The notes under the pieces were generated by a model, which had not been told where the DNA came from, made no database searches, and saw nothing but the letters and a program-made list of their open reading frames with translations. DNA of 64,000 nucleotides, from contig JAFGQI010000057.1 in the NCBI GenBank assembly GCA_016935755.1, forward strand, positions 1 to 64,000. The letters are read 5' to 3'. Made by a program: the position numbers and the translations under genes. The first letter of the stretch is position 1. Every line of letters starts with the position of its first letter. The stretch is from Anaerolineales bacterium. GTDB lineage: Bacteria; Chloroflexota; Anaerolineae; Anaerolineales; UBA4823. This document shows positions 25,939 to 34,621 of the stretch, piece after piece.

Positions 25939-28340
25939 CCTGCCTGCTTCCTATGCGCCTGCCGGAGCAGCCCCCAGACAGCCAGGCCAATCAGGCTGAT
26001 CGCCAGCCCCAGCCAGAATGATAGCGGCTGGTAGCGCAAGACCACCTGGTGCTCGCCCGCAGGGATTTCCAGGCCTCGAAAGAGGTAATCGGCAGGCAGG
26101 ATATCCACCCGCTCGCCATCCAGCCAGGCGCGCCAGCCTGGATACCAGGTATCCGATAACACCAGCCAGCGAGCTCTCTCGGTGCGCACCTGGATGACCA
26201 CTTGGTTCGGCCCCTCAGACACCAGCGCTGCTTCGCCGGCCTTCACCAGCCCTTGTTCGCACGGGCTGGATGGTTCTGGCTGCGCAGCCTCGATGACCAC
26301 CATCTGCTCGAAATCCACCTGCCCGGATAATACCAGCCTGCGCGCCAGATCGGCATTGCTGACATACGTGGAGCACGGCACCAGGCGCAGGCGCTGCGCC
26401 CCCAGCCTGGCCTGATAGCGCACGCCGTAAGGCTGCGAGGCGTCAGCGACCTCCAGCAGGCTGACACCCATCAGATCGAACAGGCGCGGCTGGAGATCAG
26501 GCCCGGCCTGTTCCAGGTCTTCGATCCAGCTGACATACCTGCCCGGTAGGAGGGGATCGAAATTATTGGCCGAGGGCAGGCCGTCCAACAGGTTCAGGTT
26601 GGGCAGCCTGACGGCGCGCATATTCAGCCACTCCTCATTGATCTGAAATGTATCGAAGCGCAGGAAGCGCTCGAATTTCAGCGCTTGCTCATCCTGCGAG
26701 GGGAGGTATATCCGTCCACCCTCGGCCTTTTGTCTGACATCTGCCAGGAGAGGCGACTGGCGGTACACCTCCAAGCTGACGCCCGGGTTTGCTCCCCAAC
26801 CCGCCGCCAGCAGGTCCGCCATCACGAATGCAGCCACCGCCCACTCCCAGGCCTGCGGGGAGATGATCATTTTTGAAGGCTGCTCGGAAGCCGCTTCCTC
26901 ATCACTGAGAGGGGCGATCAGGCTGAGCAATCCAGCGCCAAGGCCCCAGCCTCCTGCCAGGGCGGCGGCGCGCACAAATGTGGGGCCGATATCACCCATA
27001 AAATACCATGCCAGGCCCGAGCCAAGCGTGACCGCGAAAGCCCCCATCGCACCCAGGCGCGTCCAATACAGCCCGCGCTTGACCGGGCGGCGCCATCTCT
27101 CCGCCCCCAGCGCCGTCAGGATTGCCAGTCCGAACTCAGCCCATATTAAATAGCGAGCTGGCGCCTGGAACAGGTCGAATGTAGGTACATGCTGGTAAAG
27201 CCAGGGGAAAATCAGCGTGTTCTTGCCCAGCCCAAACACGAATGCCAGGCAGATCAGGGCGAACAGGAACCAGGCCAGCGCCCGGACTGGCAGCTGCACC
27301 TGCCCGGCGGGAGGCCGTCGGCGAAAGGCGCTCAGCCAGGCGGCCAGCCCCAGCAGCAGGGGCAGCAGCCCAATATAGATGGCGTCCTCCCAGAAGTTGC
27401 CGTAGCCCCAGTAATCGCCTTGCACCGGGCTGCCAAAAAAGGTGGGCGCCAGCAGGGTAATCAGACGCCAGGGCCAGAAGGAATAATTCATCGCCAGTTC
27501 GTAATCCACCGCAGCGGCTCGCTGAGACTGCAGCAGGTACTCGGCGGTAGGCAGGAGCTGAACCGCGGCAATGACAGCCGCCAAAGACAGCGCCAGGGCC
27601 AGTTCCATCCAGGCCTTCGTGCTCCCCTTCAAGCCAACCAGCCAGCTGGACGGGCCTGGTCGTACTTGCCCAGCCACCCTGGCGGACTGCCAGCCCCAAA
27701 ATCCAGCCCAGGCACCAGCCAGGAGCAGCGTATACCAGGTGGTTTGGGCATGCCCCGCCAGCAGCTGCATCGCCAGGCAAGCTGACAGGCGCAGCAGCCT
27801 CCCGAGGCGATCAGCCTGCCGGTCAGGCAGCGCAAGCAGATAATACAGTATCCAGGGCAGCCAGGCTGCCGTAGAATTGATGCTGAAGAACCCTGCCCTT
27901 GCAACCAGGTAGCCACACAGTCCAAAGGCCAGTCCCCCGACAGCCTGCGCCAGAACCCCCAGTCCCAGACGGCGCAGCAGGCGAATCATCCCCAGCCCCG
28001 CCCAGACCAGATGGAATACCACCAGGAACGCCTGTCCCCAGGCCATCCAGGAGGCGCCGCCCGCCAGATACAGCCCAAAATTCAGCCAGTACGGAGGATA
28101 GAACAACCCGCTTTGATAATTGGCTAGAAGCGGCGCGCCCATCCCCACCAGCGGGTTCCACAAGGGCAGATGCCCGCTCAACAGGGTCTGCCAGGCGTAG
28201 CTCCACCAGGGGATGAACTGCAGCAGGGGCGTTCCCCAGAACAGGGCTTTGCCGGTCAGGATGACCGGCGACAGCAGGCCAAACGCAGCCAGCCACAGCG
28301 GCAGGTAAGGCAGGCGCAGAATGACTTTGATCCCTCTCAT
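25935..28340 (-). CDS. YfhO-like polytopic membrane protein, copy 2
   Basis: 801 aa, about 12 membrane segments and a C-terminal extracytoplasmic domain. The N-terminus has WSYAWQTLLSGHLPLWNP; the C-terminus has WYPGWRAWLDGERVDI and IPAGEHQVVLRY, the hallmark end of YfhO-family proteins. Bacillus YfhO is required for glycosylation of lipoteichoic acid, so an undecaprenyl-sugar-dependent transferase role is plausible. It is a paralogue of the gene at 30015-32198. It starts four bases after the preceding gene's stop. Confidence 0.85.
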   Translation of the reverse strand: MRGIKVILRLPYLPLWLAAFGLLSPVILTGKALFWGTPLLQFIPWWSYAWQTLLSGHLPLWNPLVGMGAPLLANYQSGLFYPPYWLNFGLYLAGGASWMAWGQAFLVVFHLVWAGLGMIRLLRRLGLGVLAQAVGGLAFGLCGYLVARAGFFSINSTAAWLPWILYYLLALPDRQADRLGRLLRLSACLAMQLLAGHAQTTWYTLLLAGAWAGFWGWQSARVAGQVRPGPSSWLVGLKGSTKAWMELALALSLAAVIAAVQLLPTAEYLLQSQRAAAVDYELAMNYSFWPWRLITLLAPTFFGSPVQGDYWGYGNFWEDAIYIGLLPLLLGLAAWLSAFRRRPPAGQVQLPVRALAWFLFALICLAFVFGLGKNTLIFPWLYQHVPTFDLFQAPARYLIWAEFGLAILTALGAERWRRPVKRGLYWTRLGAMGAFAVTLGSGLAWYFMGDIGPTFVRAAALAGGWGLGAGLLSLIAPLSDEEAASEQPSKMIISPQAWEWAVAAFVMADLLAAGWGANPGVSLEVYRQSPLLADVRQKAEGGRIYLPSQDEQALKFERFLRFDTFQINEEWLNMRAVRLPNLNLLDGLPSANNFDPLLPGRYVSWIEDLEQAGPDLQPRLFDLMGVSLLEVADASQPYGVRYQARLGAQRLRLVPCSTYVSNADLARRLVLSGQVDFEQMVVIEAAQPEPSSPCEQGLVKAGEAALVSEGPNQVVIQVRTERARWLVLSDTWYPGWRAWLDGERVDILPADYLFRGLEIPAGEHQVVLRYQPLSFWLGLAISLIGLAVWGLLRQAHRKQAG

Positions 28341-28344
28341 CGGG

Positions 28345-30015
28345 TCACTCGCTCAGCGCCAGCGCTGGCGCGTCCAGCACCTGGTAAATCGTATATTCGC
28401 CAGCCTGGTAGACCTGGCGCAGGTAGTCCGCCGTCCCAGGATCCCAACCGCCCAGATGGCGTTCAGCCGGGCCCCAAAAGATATGCGTGACGCCCTGCTG
28501 GGCGATCAGGTCCCTGCGCTGCGCATTCTGAGTGGACGCCTGAAAGAAGCGCTCGACCTCCAGCCGCAAACGGGCCAGGTCGACGCTTTCCGGCCCATGA
28601 CCGATCACCACCCTGGCGGGCGCCCAGGCTGGCAGGGCGTTGCCGGTGTCATAGGCGCACAGGATCACAGGATCGCTAACCGCCAGGGTTTGTAGAGCCT
28701 CAAAGGCGGCTGTCTCGCCAGCCGGGCGGTAGACTGGGGGCGCGGGGTTGAGCGTCGTCACCAGCCCGCCAGCGATGAGCAGCAGCGTTGAAGGAAACAG
28801 CAGGAGCAGCGGCGCGGCTTTCGAGCGGACCGAGCGAGACTGCGCCGCTCCCTGCAGGCCAGCCACCGCCAGCAGCACCCATACGACCCACTCCCCTTCT
28901 GGCAAACGGCGCTGTAAATTCACCGGCAGATAAGCCAACAAGGGCAAGGATAAAGCCCAGGCGACCGGCAGCCAGCCCTTCCAGGCGTCCAGGCGCAGCA
29001 AATATCTCCCACCCAACCAGGCATAGGGCATGAGCAGCCCAAAAGCCAGCAGATAATGAGCAGGATGCGGGGAGGTGATGATATTCTGAGCTGTCCAGGC
29101 TTTCCCGAATGGGTCGCCCAGCGAAATCCAGGCATTGTAGACCACAAAAACCGCCGGCAGAACCCCGGCTGCGGCTGCCAGACGGGCAGTTCTCTTCCAG
29201 GCAGACCAATCCACGGCCCTGCTAGAGGCCTTCTGGCCCAACTGCCAGATCGCAATCCCTGCCAGATGGATCGCAATGACATAACCGATCACCAGCATCG
29301 CCAGCGGCTGGAACAGACCAGCCCCAAACCACAGCAGGCTGAGCTTCAGCGCCGTTTTCCCTGGCTGCTGGAGCGCATCTCGGCTGCCCATCAGCTTGAG
29401 ATATTCCAGCAAGGCCCACAGCAGCAGGGCGCGCCCCGCTGCCAGGTGGGGCAAACCGAACAGGCTTAGAAAGCCAAACGTCTCAGGTGAATAGAACTCC
29501 AGGGGGAGCGAACCCAGCCACTGCCCCTGCCCGGCGGCTACCAGGATCCAGCCCAATCCCCCGCCCAATGTGATCAGGATCAAACCGAACCGGCGCAGAG
29601 CCTCAGATGGGATAAAAAAAGCCAAAAAATCATAGCTGGCAAAGATCATCAGGACGCCAGCCAGAGCCCTGAACAGGTGATAAAGAACCACCAGCTGTTC
29701 GTGCAGCCCAGGCGGCGCGGCCAGCTTGCCCAGCAGCAGGTAAGGCAGAAACATCCCAAAGCCGCTCTGCGGTAAGGTTGTGTAAGGGGTTTTGAAGGTC
29801 CAGGCTCCAGCCGAACCGGAGAGCATCTTGGCGATATAGGAATTGCCATCCTCCACGCCAAAGAGGAAGCCGGTGAAGCGCTGGCTGTCTCCCTGCAGCG
29901 CGAAGCCCAGCAAGTATGGCAGGCTGGTTACCAGCATGACCACCAGGGCAAAAATCAGCACCCATCTCGGTCTGGATGGAGGAGAAGCGGAACGCGCCAG
30001 CTGGATGGCTGCCAT
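28345..30015 (-). CDS. Polytopic GT-C-like membrane protein, copy 2
   Basis: 556 aa, about 11 membrane segments and a soluble C-terminal part containing AYDTGNALPAWAP and HIFWGPAERHLGG. The loop after helix 1 has EDGNSYIAKMLSG and WTFKTPYTT, close to the same region of the gene at 32199-33800, so these are paralogues. No characterised function is known to me. The ATG overlaps the upstream stop as TGATG; a GTG one codon earlier is possible. Confidence 0.8.
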   Translation of the reverse strand: MAAIQLARSASPPSRPRWVLIFALVVMLVTSLPYLLGFALQGDSQRFTGFLFGVEDGNSYIAKMLSGSAGAWTFKTPYTTLPQSGFGMFLPYLLLGKLAAPPGLHEQLVVLYHLFRALAGVLMIFASYDFLAFFIPSEALRRFGLILITLGGGLGWILVAAGQGQWLGSLPLEFYSPETFGFLSLFGLPHLAAGRALLLWALLEYLKLMGSRDALQQPGKTALKLSLLWFGAGLFQPLAMLVIGYVIAIHLAGIAIWQLGQKASSRAVDWSAWKRTARLAAAAGVLPAVFVVYNAWISLGDPFGKAWTAQNIITSPHPAHYLLAFGLLMPYAWLGGRYLLRLDAWKGWLPVAWALSLPLLAYLPVNLQRRLPEGEWVVWVLLAVAGLQGAAQSRSVRSKAAPLLLLFPSTLLLIAGGLVTTLNPAPPVYRPAGETAAFEALQTLAVSDPVILCAYDTGNALPAWAPARVVIGHGPESVDLARLRLEVERFFQASTQNAQRRDLIAQQGVTHIFWGPAERHLGGWDPGTADYLRQVYQAGEYTIYQVLDAPALALSE

Positions 30016-32198
30016 CACTGACCCTCTTCTTTACTTGCCCGGCGCTGGGTAAACCTGACCAGCCAATATACCAGCGCGGCCAGGGTGAGCAAGGCGCCCA
30101 CATACACGCTCCCGGGGTGGAAGGCAAAAACTACCTGGTGATCCCCTTCCGGTAGGACAACCCCCCGCAAAATCCCCTTGACCGCCTGGATATCGGTGCG
30201 CCTGCCATCCAGCAGAGCCTGCCAGCCCGGATAGAAGATTTCCGAAAGCACCAGCAAGCCGGGGCCAGCGGCAGCCACTTCAATTCGATTCGGCGCCCAA
30301 TGCAGAGATTCGACCCGCATGGCGGATAATCCAATTTCCGTGTTCACTGGCTGCACCCAGGCGCGCGGCAGAACCACCTGGTTCTCATACAGGCGCGTCT
30401 CCCCAACCTGCCGCCAAAATACCAGCCCTGAAGCCCGCAGATCATACTCCGCCGCTACGTAGCGTACGTTGAGCAGACCGAGTAAGAAGGCGTCTGGCGT
30501 GTACCCCTGGTTGGCCGTTTTAGGATCCCCACTCGCAAACGGCGGCACTGTCACACCATAGCCCTGGCAAGGTACGCCGCTGGCCGCTTGCATAAAGTCA
30601 CGATAACTCCACAGCTGCATCGGGTTGACCCCATCCGCCAGCTCAAGCTGGTAGTGGGCGGCGGTCTGCTGGGGCAGGCTGTAGGAAGGCGAATAGACCC
30701 GCCCTGAGGATGGAGCCGACTGCAAGAGAGCGGCAGCCTCCCGCCCCTCTGAAAGCGCATCTGCCGCCGGTCGCGAGGTGAAGAGCGACCAGTTCACCCC
30801 ACCCCAATCCAGCAGGCATAGGGCTGCCAGCCCTGCCAGCCAGGCGCGGCCAGACAGCCTGCCACGCAAACGGATGCCCAGCCAGACCGCCCCCAGCAGC
30901 GTCCAAACCCCTCCCCAGGTGAAATCCTGCGAAAGCTGGCCCGAGGCAATCCAGATTGCCAGCGGCAGGATCAGCCCAAAGGCAGCCAGCGCGGTGAGCA
31001 GCAGGCTGGCTCTGCGCCGGAACTGCTGCGGCAGCTCGCTCCCCAGGCCATCCACAGCATAAGCCGCCAGGATGCAGAAACCCATACCAGATAAAAACAG
31101 GGCGCGCGCAGGCACACGCAGCAGGCTGAAGCCCGGCAGGCGGGCTAAGGACGACAGTCCTGGGATATACTCGCCCATCGAGAAAACAAGCGTCAACAGC
31201 GCCATCACCAGCCAAAAACGCCAGCCCCGCCGGGCAGCCAGGCCGACGAGCAGCAGGCAGACCAGCAGCAGGGCAACCGCCCCAGGATAGAGCATAAATT
31301 CATGAAACCCGCCCAGATCCGGGAAGAGCAGCCCCAGCAGGCGCGCTGGCGGCAGTGAATAAGCAAACACATCCTGTGCGGTCATGAACTGGCGCGTCGA
31401 CTGTCCGACAAACTCCAGCAGGGGCAGGATCAGCAGAGCGCCCAACCCAGCAGCCAGCCCGCCCTGACCAGCCAGGTGCAGCAAACGCCTGCCAATCAGG
31501 CGCAGCCGCCCGGTTTCAGATGACGCCAAAGGGGCAGCCAGGGCATATCCCAGCCATAAAACCCCAGCGTAGAATGCCCAGCGCACATCTGCCAGAATGA
31601 TGAGCGCCAGGAAGAGCCCCTCCAGGTTGGGGATTGATTTTTCATCAGCCCCCAACCTGCGCCGGGCTGCCCACAACAACCAGGGGGTCCAGGGCAGCGC
31701 ATACAGCAGAGTCAGGTGCCCAGCGCCGTAGTGGGCGAACAACTTGGGCATCGATTCGAAAGCCATCCCGCCCAGCAGCGCGGCCGCATGACCCAGACCT
31801 TCCGAACGCAGAAGGGCATACATGCCCACGCCGCCCAATAGGATATGCAGGAGAATACAAAGATTGAATCCCAGCGGCAGCGGCAGCCACAACGCCAACC
31901 AGCCGGGGGGATACCACAGCCCAGAAAGCAGATCGGCGGCAAACGGCGCGCCGCTGAGAATGCTCGGCGACCACAGCGGGATGGTATGGTATTCGAGAAT
32001 TGCCCGGCGTAAAAATTCTGCATTCGGATAATGGGTGATCGCCAGGTCAGAAAAAGAACCCTGCCCTGGCGGATAAGGGAAGGCCCCTAACCCGGGGAGC
32101 AGGATCAGGATGGGGAGCAGCAGAGGCCAGAGAGAGGCTGCTTTTCGCCGCATCTCGCTGCCATAAAAAGGGTCAGCTTCCATTGATACCCCAGGCAT
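30015..32198 (-). CDS. YfhO-like polytopic membrane protein, copy 1
   Basis: 727 aa. It has the YfhO layout: an early loop with LEYHTIPLWSPSILSGAPFAAD, about 12 helices, and a terminal domain with FYPGWQALLDGRRTDI and LPEGDHQVVFAFHPGS. TGAGG lies six bases before the ATG, which is separated by one codon from the upstream stop. It is paralogous to the protein at 25935-28340 and may have arisen by duplication together with its upstream partner. Confidence 0.85.
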   Translation of the reverse strand: MPGVSMEADPFYGSEMRRKAASLWPLLLPILILLPGLGAFPYPPGQGSFSDLAITHYPNAEFLRRAILEYHTIPLWSPSILSGAPFAADLLSGLWYPPGWLALWLPLPLGFNLCILLHILLGGVGMYALLRSEGLGHAAALLGGMAFESMPKLFAHYGAGHLTLLYALPWTPWLLWAARRRLGADEKSIPNLEGLFLALIILADVRWAFYAGVLWLGYALAAPLASSETGRLRLIGRRLLHLAGQGGLAAGLGALLILPLLEFVGQSTRQFMTAQDVFAYSLPPARLLGLLFPDLGGFHEFMLYPGAVALLLVCLLLVGLAARRGWRFWLVMALLTLVFSMGEYIPGLSSLARLPGFSLLRVPARALFLSGMGFCILAAYAVDGLGSELPQQFRRRASLLLTALAAFGLILPLAIWIASGQLSQDFTWGGVWTLLGAVWLGIRLRGRLSGRAWLAGLAALCLLDWGGVNWSLFTSRPAADALSEGREAAALLQSAPSSGRVYSPSYSLPQQTAAHYQLELADGVNPMQLWSYRDFMQAASGVPCQGYGVTVPPFASGDPKTANQGYTPDAFLLGLLNVRYVAAEYDLRASGLVFWRQVGETRLYENQVVLPRAWVQPVNTEIGLSAMRVESLHWAPNRIEVAAAGPGLLVLSEIFYPGWQALLDGRRTDIQAVKGILRGVVLPEGDHQVVFAFHPGSVYVGALLTLAALVYWLVRFTQRRASKEEGQ

Positions 32199-33800
32199 TT
32201 AAGGCCTCACCTGATAGATCGCGACACCCTGACTGAAGTAAACCGGATTTAGGTTGTCCAGGAGCAGCTTTTCGCCCAATTCGCTCTCGCGCGGCCCCCA
32301 AAAGACATATTCCATGCCTCGATCGACCAGGTAATATTTAGAGGACGTCACTCCATCCAGAGTGGAGGCATTACGGTATATTCCCAGCACCCAGTCTTGT
32401 TCAAAACTGGCCTTAACCGTCTCAAAAGGATGACCATAGATCACCCGCCGGCCGGTGTACGCCGGGATGAACAGGCCCATCTCAGGCGAGGCCAGGATCA
32501 AGGCCTGCTCTGGTGTATTCTGCGCGATCCACTCCAGGGCCTGCGCCTCACCGCGGGACAAATACAGGGCCGGGTCGCGCGTCTGAACCCCGTGCTGCGC
32601 CGCCAGCAGCACCAGCAGGTTAGTCGGCAAGGGAAATACCAGCATCAGAACCGCCAGAAGCCGGGCGAGCTTCTGCCTGCTCAAGGCCAGCCAGGCCATC
32701 CCCAGCCCTGCCAGACAAGCCAATGGGATATACAGACCCATCATCATCCGGCGCTGCAAACCGAAGGGAACATACATCAACAGAAGCCCTGACGCCAACC
32801 AGATAGACAACATTCTATCGTTCTGGCTCTTGCGCTTCCAGGCTGCTGCTGCTCCAATGCAACCGACCAGCAGAACAGGCGATAATGACACGATCAAATC
32901 CCAGAGCGGAGGAGAAGGGGTCAGATTTTGAGCGTTCCAACCCGCCAGGACTGGATCCTTCCAGACCACATAGAGGTCATAGAGCAAGAACGGCGCACCG
33001 CCAATGACGACCCACAGAAGTCGTTTGCCTTCCAAGGGGAGCGAGCGCAGCAGGGTCAGCCAATCTGCGTCAGGCTGGCGCTTGCTGACGAAATGCTCGA
33101 TGAGCATCCCACCCAGGACGACGCATACGATCAGAACGCCAAACGGGGCAATGATCGACAGGGCCAGAGCCAGGAAAATGCTGATCAAGCCTGATCGAGG
33201 CGATTCAGCCGCGCCTGACAGGGTTAGCAGCCACACAATCATCGCCAGCCCGATGGTGAAATGGGCATTGGCATAGGAGGAAAGAAAGGGGTATGTCTCA
33301 GCAACCCACAAATCCGAGGTAAATGCGCCGAAGGGAACCGCCAGCCACCCCAGGCCAGAACCAAACAGCGCCAACGCAAAAGTCCACCTCCGCCACCCCT
33401 CCGGCAGATTGAGAGACTTCAAGAAGCGCAGCAGGGCCAGGCACAGGATGATCGCGCTGAGCATCCGGGCCAGGTGAAAGACGAGGATCAGCGATAGGCC
33501 AGTCCAGCGGGCGATATGTCCGAGAAAAATATAAAACAGGAATAGATATGCCCCCTGGCCCACATCCGCCGTGTAAGGCAGGGTGAACTGCCAATCTCCC
33601 CGCCAGCCCTGGTACATTTTTGCCAGATAGGAATTGCCGTCCAGCGGGTTGATCAAAAACCCGCCGAATACGTGATCCGGCCCTGCCCCCTGCCAGGCAA
33701 AAAGGTATGGCAGGCTGATAACCGCAAGGAAGATGAAGATCAGGATGGCATATTGGATGCGCAAGCTCTGCTCCTGAACAGCCGGGGCTGGATGCCCCAA
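32199..33800 (-). CDS. Polytopic GT-C-like membrane protein, copy 1
   Basis: 533 aa, about 11 membrane helices. The first loop holds NPLDGNSYLAKMYQGW and WQFTLPYTA; the C-terminal part contains ASPEMGLFIPAYTGRRVIYG and VFWGPRESELG, features shared with the protein at 28345-30015. The start is a TTG at 33800, preceded by GGGAGG at six bases; another TTG at 33764 with GGAG upstream is also possible. It is the first gene of the membrane cluster, about 57 bases from the predicted transcription start. Confidence 0.78.
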   Translation of the reverse strand: MGHPAPAVQEQSLRIQYAILIFIFLAVISLPYLFAWQGAGPDHVFGGFLINPLDGNSYLAKMYQGWRGDWQFTLPYTADVGQGAYLFLFYIFLGHIARWTGLSLILVFHLARMLSAIILCLALLRFLKSLNLPEGWRRWTFALALFGSGLGWLAVPFGAFTSDLWVAETYPFLSSYANAHFTIGLAMIVWLLTLSGAAESPRSGLISIFLALALSIIAPFGVLIVCVVLGGMLIEHFVSKRQPDADWLTLLRSLPLEGKRLLWVVIGGAPFLLYDLYVVWKDPVLAGWNAQNLTPSPPLWDLIVSLSPVLLVGCIGAAAAWKRKSQNDRMLSIWLASGLLLMYVPFGLQRRMMMGLYIPLACLAGLGMAWLALSRQKLARLLAVLMLVFPLPTNLLVLLAAQHGVQTRDPALYLSRGEAQALEWIAQNTPEQALILASPEMGLFIPAYTGRRVIYGHPFETVKASFEQDWVLGIYRNASTLDGVTSSKYYLVDRGMEYVFWGPRESELGEKLLLDNLNPVYFSQGVAIYQVRP

Positions 33801-33827
33801 TTATAACCTCCCATTCCGGATTGCCTC

Positions 33828-33856
33828 TTGCCTTATCGGTCATCCGCCTCTATAAT
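33828..33856 (+). promoter_or_regulatory. Promoter of the zinc-ribbon/NACHT unit
   Basis: TTGCCT (33828-33833), 17-base spacer, TATAAT (33851-33856). Expected start near 33863, 55 bases before the ATG at 33918. Confidence 0.75.
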
Positions 33857-33863
33857 CTAGTCA

Positions 33864-33893
33864 ATCATAATATTCTGAATCGGACTGGTTCAA
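33864..33893 (-). promoter_or_regulatory. Promoter of the YfhO/GT-C cluster
   Basis: TTGAAC (33888-33893), 18-base spacer, TATGAT (33864-33869). It faces the plus-strand promoter with the two start regions overlapping, so the two units may compete for polymerase. Confidence 0.65.
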
Positions 33894-33917
33894 CGAGACG
33901 AAAATCTCAAAACGATC

Positions 33918-34619
33918 ATGGGCCAACCCTTCAAACTCTACCGCCTGCAACAAATAGACAGCCAACTTGACTGGACGCGCGCTCGCCTGCAAGAAGTAGA
34001 TAGAGTGCTCAACGAGGATGTCCTGCTGAGCGCAGCCTCACAGCGCTGCGAACAAATCTCCCAAACATTACAGGAAGCGCGCGAGAGTCTGCGCCAGGCA
34101 GAAGACAATGTCCGCCAGCAGCGCCTGAAAATTGAGCAGAACGAATCCACACTGTATGGTGGTAAGGTGCGCAGCCCCAAGGAACTGCAAGACCTTCAAA
34201 ATGAAGTCGCCTCTTTGAAACGCTACCTGGTTGTTCTGGAGGACCGCCAGCTCGAATCGATGCTGGTGGAAGAAGAAGCGGCATCTACATATGCGCAGGC
34301 CAACGCCGAATTAGAGCAAGTGCGCGCCCAGGTTGAGATCCAGCACAAAGAACTCAACAGCGAACGCGTTCAGCTGCTCAAAGAAATCGATCGCTTCAAT
34401 GAGGAAAGACAGGCGGCGGTCACCTCAATTCCTGCTGATGAGCTGCACCTTTACGAAACCTTACGCGTACAGCGCCGCGGGATTGCAGTCGCCAAAGTTG
34501 TCGACCGCGCCTGTTCTGCTTGTGGATCAACATTGAATGCGGTCCTGCTGCATGCCGCACATTCGGGCACTCAGATCACCCGCTGCGACGCCTGTGGACG
34601 CATTCTATATGCAGGTTAA
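33918..34619 (+). CDS. Coiled-coil protein with C-terminal C4 zinc ribbon
   Basis: 233 aa. Residues 5-180 are almost entirely heptad-rich coiled coil (QQIDSQLDWTRARLQEVD, VRSPKELQDLQNEV). The C-terminus has CSACGSTLN and ITRCDACGRILY, four cysteines for one zinc. This is the CT398/zf-RING_7 type of conserved bacterial protein, which in chlamydiae binds sigma-54 and flagellar-type proteins; its general role is unsettled. The KVRSPKELQ block is the most conserved part of the family. The NACHT gene starts two bases after its stop. Confidence 0.85.
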   Translation: MGQPFKLYRLQQIDSQLDWTRARLQEVDRVLNEDVLLSAASQRCEQISQTLQEARESLRQAEDNVRQQRLKIEQNESTLYGGKVRSPKELQDLQNEVASLKRYLVVLEDRQLESMLVEEEAASTYAQANAELEQVRAQVEIQHKELNSERVQLLKEIDRFNEERQAAVTSIPADELHLYETLRVQRRGIAVAKVVDRACSACGSTLNAVLLHAAHSGTQITRCDACGRILYAG

Positions 34620-34621
34620 GC

